Shown here one piece after another: positions 4,876-6,113 of a stretch of DNA of 6,113 nt. The notes beneath the pieces are model-generated. The model did no database searches, was not told the origin of the DNA, and saw only the letters and a program-made list of their open reading frames with translations. Origin of the DNA: Chloroflexota bacterium (lineage in GTDB: Bacteria; Chloroflexota; UBA6077; FW602-bin22; JACQUS01); contig JACQUS010000140.1 in assembly GCA_016210125.1 (NCBI GenBank), positions 1 to 6,113 on the forward strand, given 5' to 3'. The position numbers and the translations under genes were made by a program. Positions within the stretch are counted from its first letter, which is position 1. Each line of letters begins with the position of its first letter.

Positions 4876-5964
4876 ATGACGCGGGCGCCGCTCTTGCGCC
4901 TGCCGCTCGTGCTCCTCGGCGCGCTGGCGCTCGTGGCCGGCCTGTGGGGCGGGCTGACGCGGCTCGGCTGGGCCGTCCCGCCGCCGCAGCCGGTGCTGGC
5001 CGCCGCGCACGGCCCGCTGATGGTCTCCGGGTTCCTCGGCACGCTGATCGGCATCGAGCGCGCGATCGCCCTGGGCCGCCCGTGGGCCTACCTCGGCCCG
5101 CTGGCCAGCGGCCTGGGCGCCGTGGTGCTCATCGTCACGCCGACATCGCCGGCCGGGCCGGCCCTGCTGAGCGCCGGCAGCCTCTCGCTCGTGGCCGTCG
5201 CGCTTGGCCTCTTCCGCCGGCTGCCGGCCCTCTGCACCGCGATCCAGGCGCTCGGCGCCGCCGCGTGGCTCGTCGGCAACCTGCTGCTGCTCGCCGGCTG
5301 GCCGCTGGCCCACGTCGTGCCCTGGTGGGCCGGCTTCCTCGTCCTGACCATCGCCGGCGAGCGCCTGGAGCTGAGCCGGCTGCTGCGCCCGGCGGCCGGC
5401 CGGCAGGCGGTGTTCCTGGGCGGCGTGGCGCTGCTCCTCGCCGGCCCGGCCCTCTCGACCCTGCACCTCGACCTGGGGACACGCCTGAGTGGCGCGGGGA
5501 TGCTGGTCCTGGCCCTGTGGCTGGGCCGCTACGATATCGCGTCGCGCACGGTACGCACCGCCGGGGCGCCGCGCTTTACCGCACTCAGCTTGCTGGCCGG
5601 CTACGTGTGGCTCGCCGTCGGCGGGGCAATCGGGTTCCTGGCCGCCGGCGCGGCCGGCGGGCCGCTGTATGACGCCACGGTCCACGCCCTGTTCCTGGGC
5701 TTCGTGCTCTCGATGATCTTCGGCCACGCGCCGCTTGTCTTCGCCGCCGTGCTCGGCCTGCCGCGCTTCTACCACCCGCGCTTTTATGTCCATCTCGCGC
5801 TGCTGCACGTCACGCTGCTGCTGCGCGTCGCCGCCGACCTCGCAGCCTGGGCTCCCGGGCGACAGTGGGGCGGGCTGCTCAACGTCGTCGTCCTGCTGCT
5901 CTTCGCCGCCAGCACGGCGCTCGCGGCGCGGCAAGCTGCGCGCGCGAAGCGGTCCGCCAAGTGA
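4876..5964 (+). CDS. Second, shorter NnrS-like multi-pass membrane protein
   Basis: The 362-aa product is almost entirely hydrophobic, with about 10-12 membrane segments. Two stretches match the neighbouring NnrS: A-A-H45-G-P-L-M-V-S-G-F-L-G-T near 43-56 corresponds to its H-G-H-x-Q-L-W-G-W region, and V-H270-A-L-F-L-G-F-V-L-S-M-I-F-G-H284 corresponds to its H-A-L-T-L-G-F-V-x-M-M-I-F-G. Further histidines (H300, H306, H311) lie near the C-terminal helices. It therefore looks like a divergent NnrS-family paralogue lacking part of the longer protein, possibly also binding haem or metal. I chose the ATG at 4876; an in-frame GTG at 4873 is equally possible, as the GGGA at 4864-4867 fits both. It follows the CopD-like gene by 146 bp containing a palindromic repeat, with no visible FNR-like box, so it may depend on nnrS read-through. 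The long antisense frame over it is a composition shadow. Confidence 0.82.
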   Translation: MTRAPLLRLPLVLLGALALVAGLWGGLTRLGWAVPPPQPVLAAAHGPLMVSGFLGTLIGIERAIALGRPWAYLGPLASGLGAVVLIVTPTSPAGPALLSAGSLSLVAVALGLFRRLPALCTAIQALGAAAWLVGNLLLLAGWPLAHVVPWWAGFLVLTIAGERLELSRLLRPAAGRQAVFLGGVALLLAGPALSTLHLDLGTRLSGAGMLVLALWLGRYDIASRTVRTAGAPRFTALSLLAGYVWLAVGGAIGFLAAGAAGGPLYDATVHALFLGFVLSMIFGHAPLVFAAVLGLPRFYHPRFYVHLALLHVTLLLRVAADLAAWAPGRQWGGLLNVVVLLLFAASTALAARQAARAKRSAK

Positions 5965-6005
5965 GATCCGCGGGCGGGTGTTCGAGCGGGCTACCCGTGT
6001 GGTAT

Positions 6006-6039
6006 CGTGGTGCCGTAAGTCACACGGCAGGGCACCACG
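6006..6039 (+). promoter_or_regulatory. Stem-loop and weak FNR-like site before the right-edge gene
   Basis: CGTGGTGCC (6006-6014) pairs perfectly with GGCACCACG (6031-6039) around a 16-nt loop. An alternative 6-bp hairpin (TGCCGT at 6011-6016 with ACGGCA at 6024-6029) uses part of the same sequence. Within it, GTGCC-GTAA-GTCAC (6010-6023) differs from the core of the nnrS box at one of eight half-site bases. It lies only 20 bp before the next start, so it would more likely be a repressor or autoregulatory site. Support is weak. Confidence 0.35.
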
Positions 6040-6042
6040 GTG

Positions 6043-6113
6043 ATGCAGACGGAGAAGAGCCTCAGCGCCGTGCTCGTGTCTCTGGGCCACTTCACGCATC
6101 TAACCGCGGAGGA
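6043..6113 (+). CDS. N-terminus of a gene cut by the right edge, possibly a third Crp/Fnr-type regulator
   Basis: An ATG at 6043 (or GTG at 6040) opens a frame with no stop through the window end, 23 full codons. AGGG at 6029-6032 is a plausible ribosome binding site for either start. The visible peptide, M-Q-T-E-K-S-L-S-A-V-L-V-S-L-G-H-F-T-H-L-T-A-E-E, has the rhythm of Crp/Fnr N-termini, where a short helix and a phrase such as 'F-x-x-L-x-x-E-E' precede the sensor beta-roll. That resemblance is too short to prove the family. It lies 78 bp after the second NnrS-like gene on the same strand. Confidence 0.45.
   Translation, partial: MQTEKSLSAVLVSLGHFTHLTAE

Noticed and set aside
5984..5998. 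Small hairpin after the second NnrS-like gene (CGGG-CTA-CCCG)
   Set aside because: Only a 4-bp stem and no T-run, which is expected by chance at this base composition.
4726..6099. Minus-strand open frame of 457 codons opposite the second NnrS-like gene
   Set aside because: The same antisense composition shadow (Gln/Arg/Glu-rich), with no recognisable domain. It covers a clear membrane-protein gene.

Overview
The window is very GC-rich, with G or C at almost every third codon position, three GTG starts among the genes and long spurious open frames on every strand. It looks like a chromosomal piece of a free-living, GC-rich bacterium. The content (Crp/Fnr regulators with NnrS-type membrane proteins) and protein style suggest a Chloroflexota (Thermomicrobia/Sphaerobacter-like) or similar lineage, but nothing here proves the phylum. 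There are no rRNA, tRNA, CRISPR, transposase or phage genes.

Layout. Left half, minus strand, transcribed right to left: a 231-aa Crp/Fnr regulator (1858-2553), a second 227-aa Crp/Fnr regulator (1055-1738), and a multi-pass membrane protein of unknown function running off the left edge (1-898). Right half, plus strand: a 453-aa NnrS-family 12-helix membrane protein (2830-4191), an apparent 11-codon leader frame (4191-4226), a 168-aa CopD-like four-helix protein (4223-4729), a small palindromic repeat (4766-4830), a second, shorter NnrS-like membrane protein (4876-5964), and the first 23 codons of another gene at the right edge (6043-6113). The two halves diverge from a 276-bp intergenic region.

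How it fits together. NnrS proteins are haem- and copper-containing membrane proteins of the nitric-oxide response, and in known cases they are controlled by NO-sensing Crp/Fnr regulators (NnrR/DNR type). Here both regulators carry the same FNR-type recognition helix signature (E-x-x-S-R). Three matching FNR/DNR-like palindromes, consensus WTGAC-N4-RTCACAG, lie upstream of nnrS, of the second regulator and of the unknown membrane protein. In each case a plausible -10 element lies 22-23 nt downstream, which is class II activator geometry. My reading is a compact nitrosative-stress or low-oxygen regulon: the 231-aa regulator (cysteine-rich) and/or the 227-aa regulator switch on nnrS with its downstream genes, the membrane protein, and the second regulator itself. 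This regulatory wiring is inferred from sequence only.
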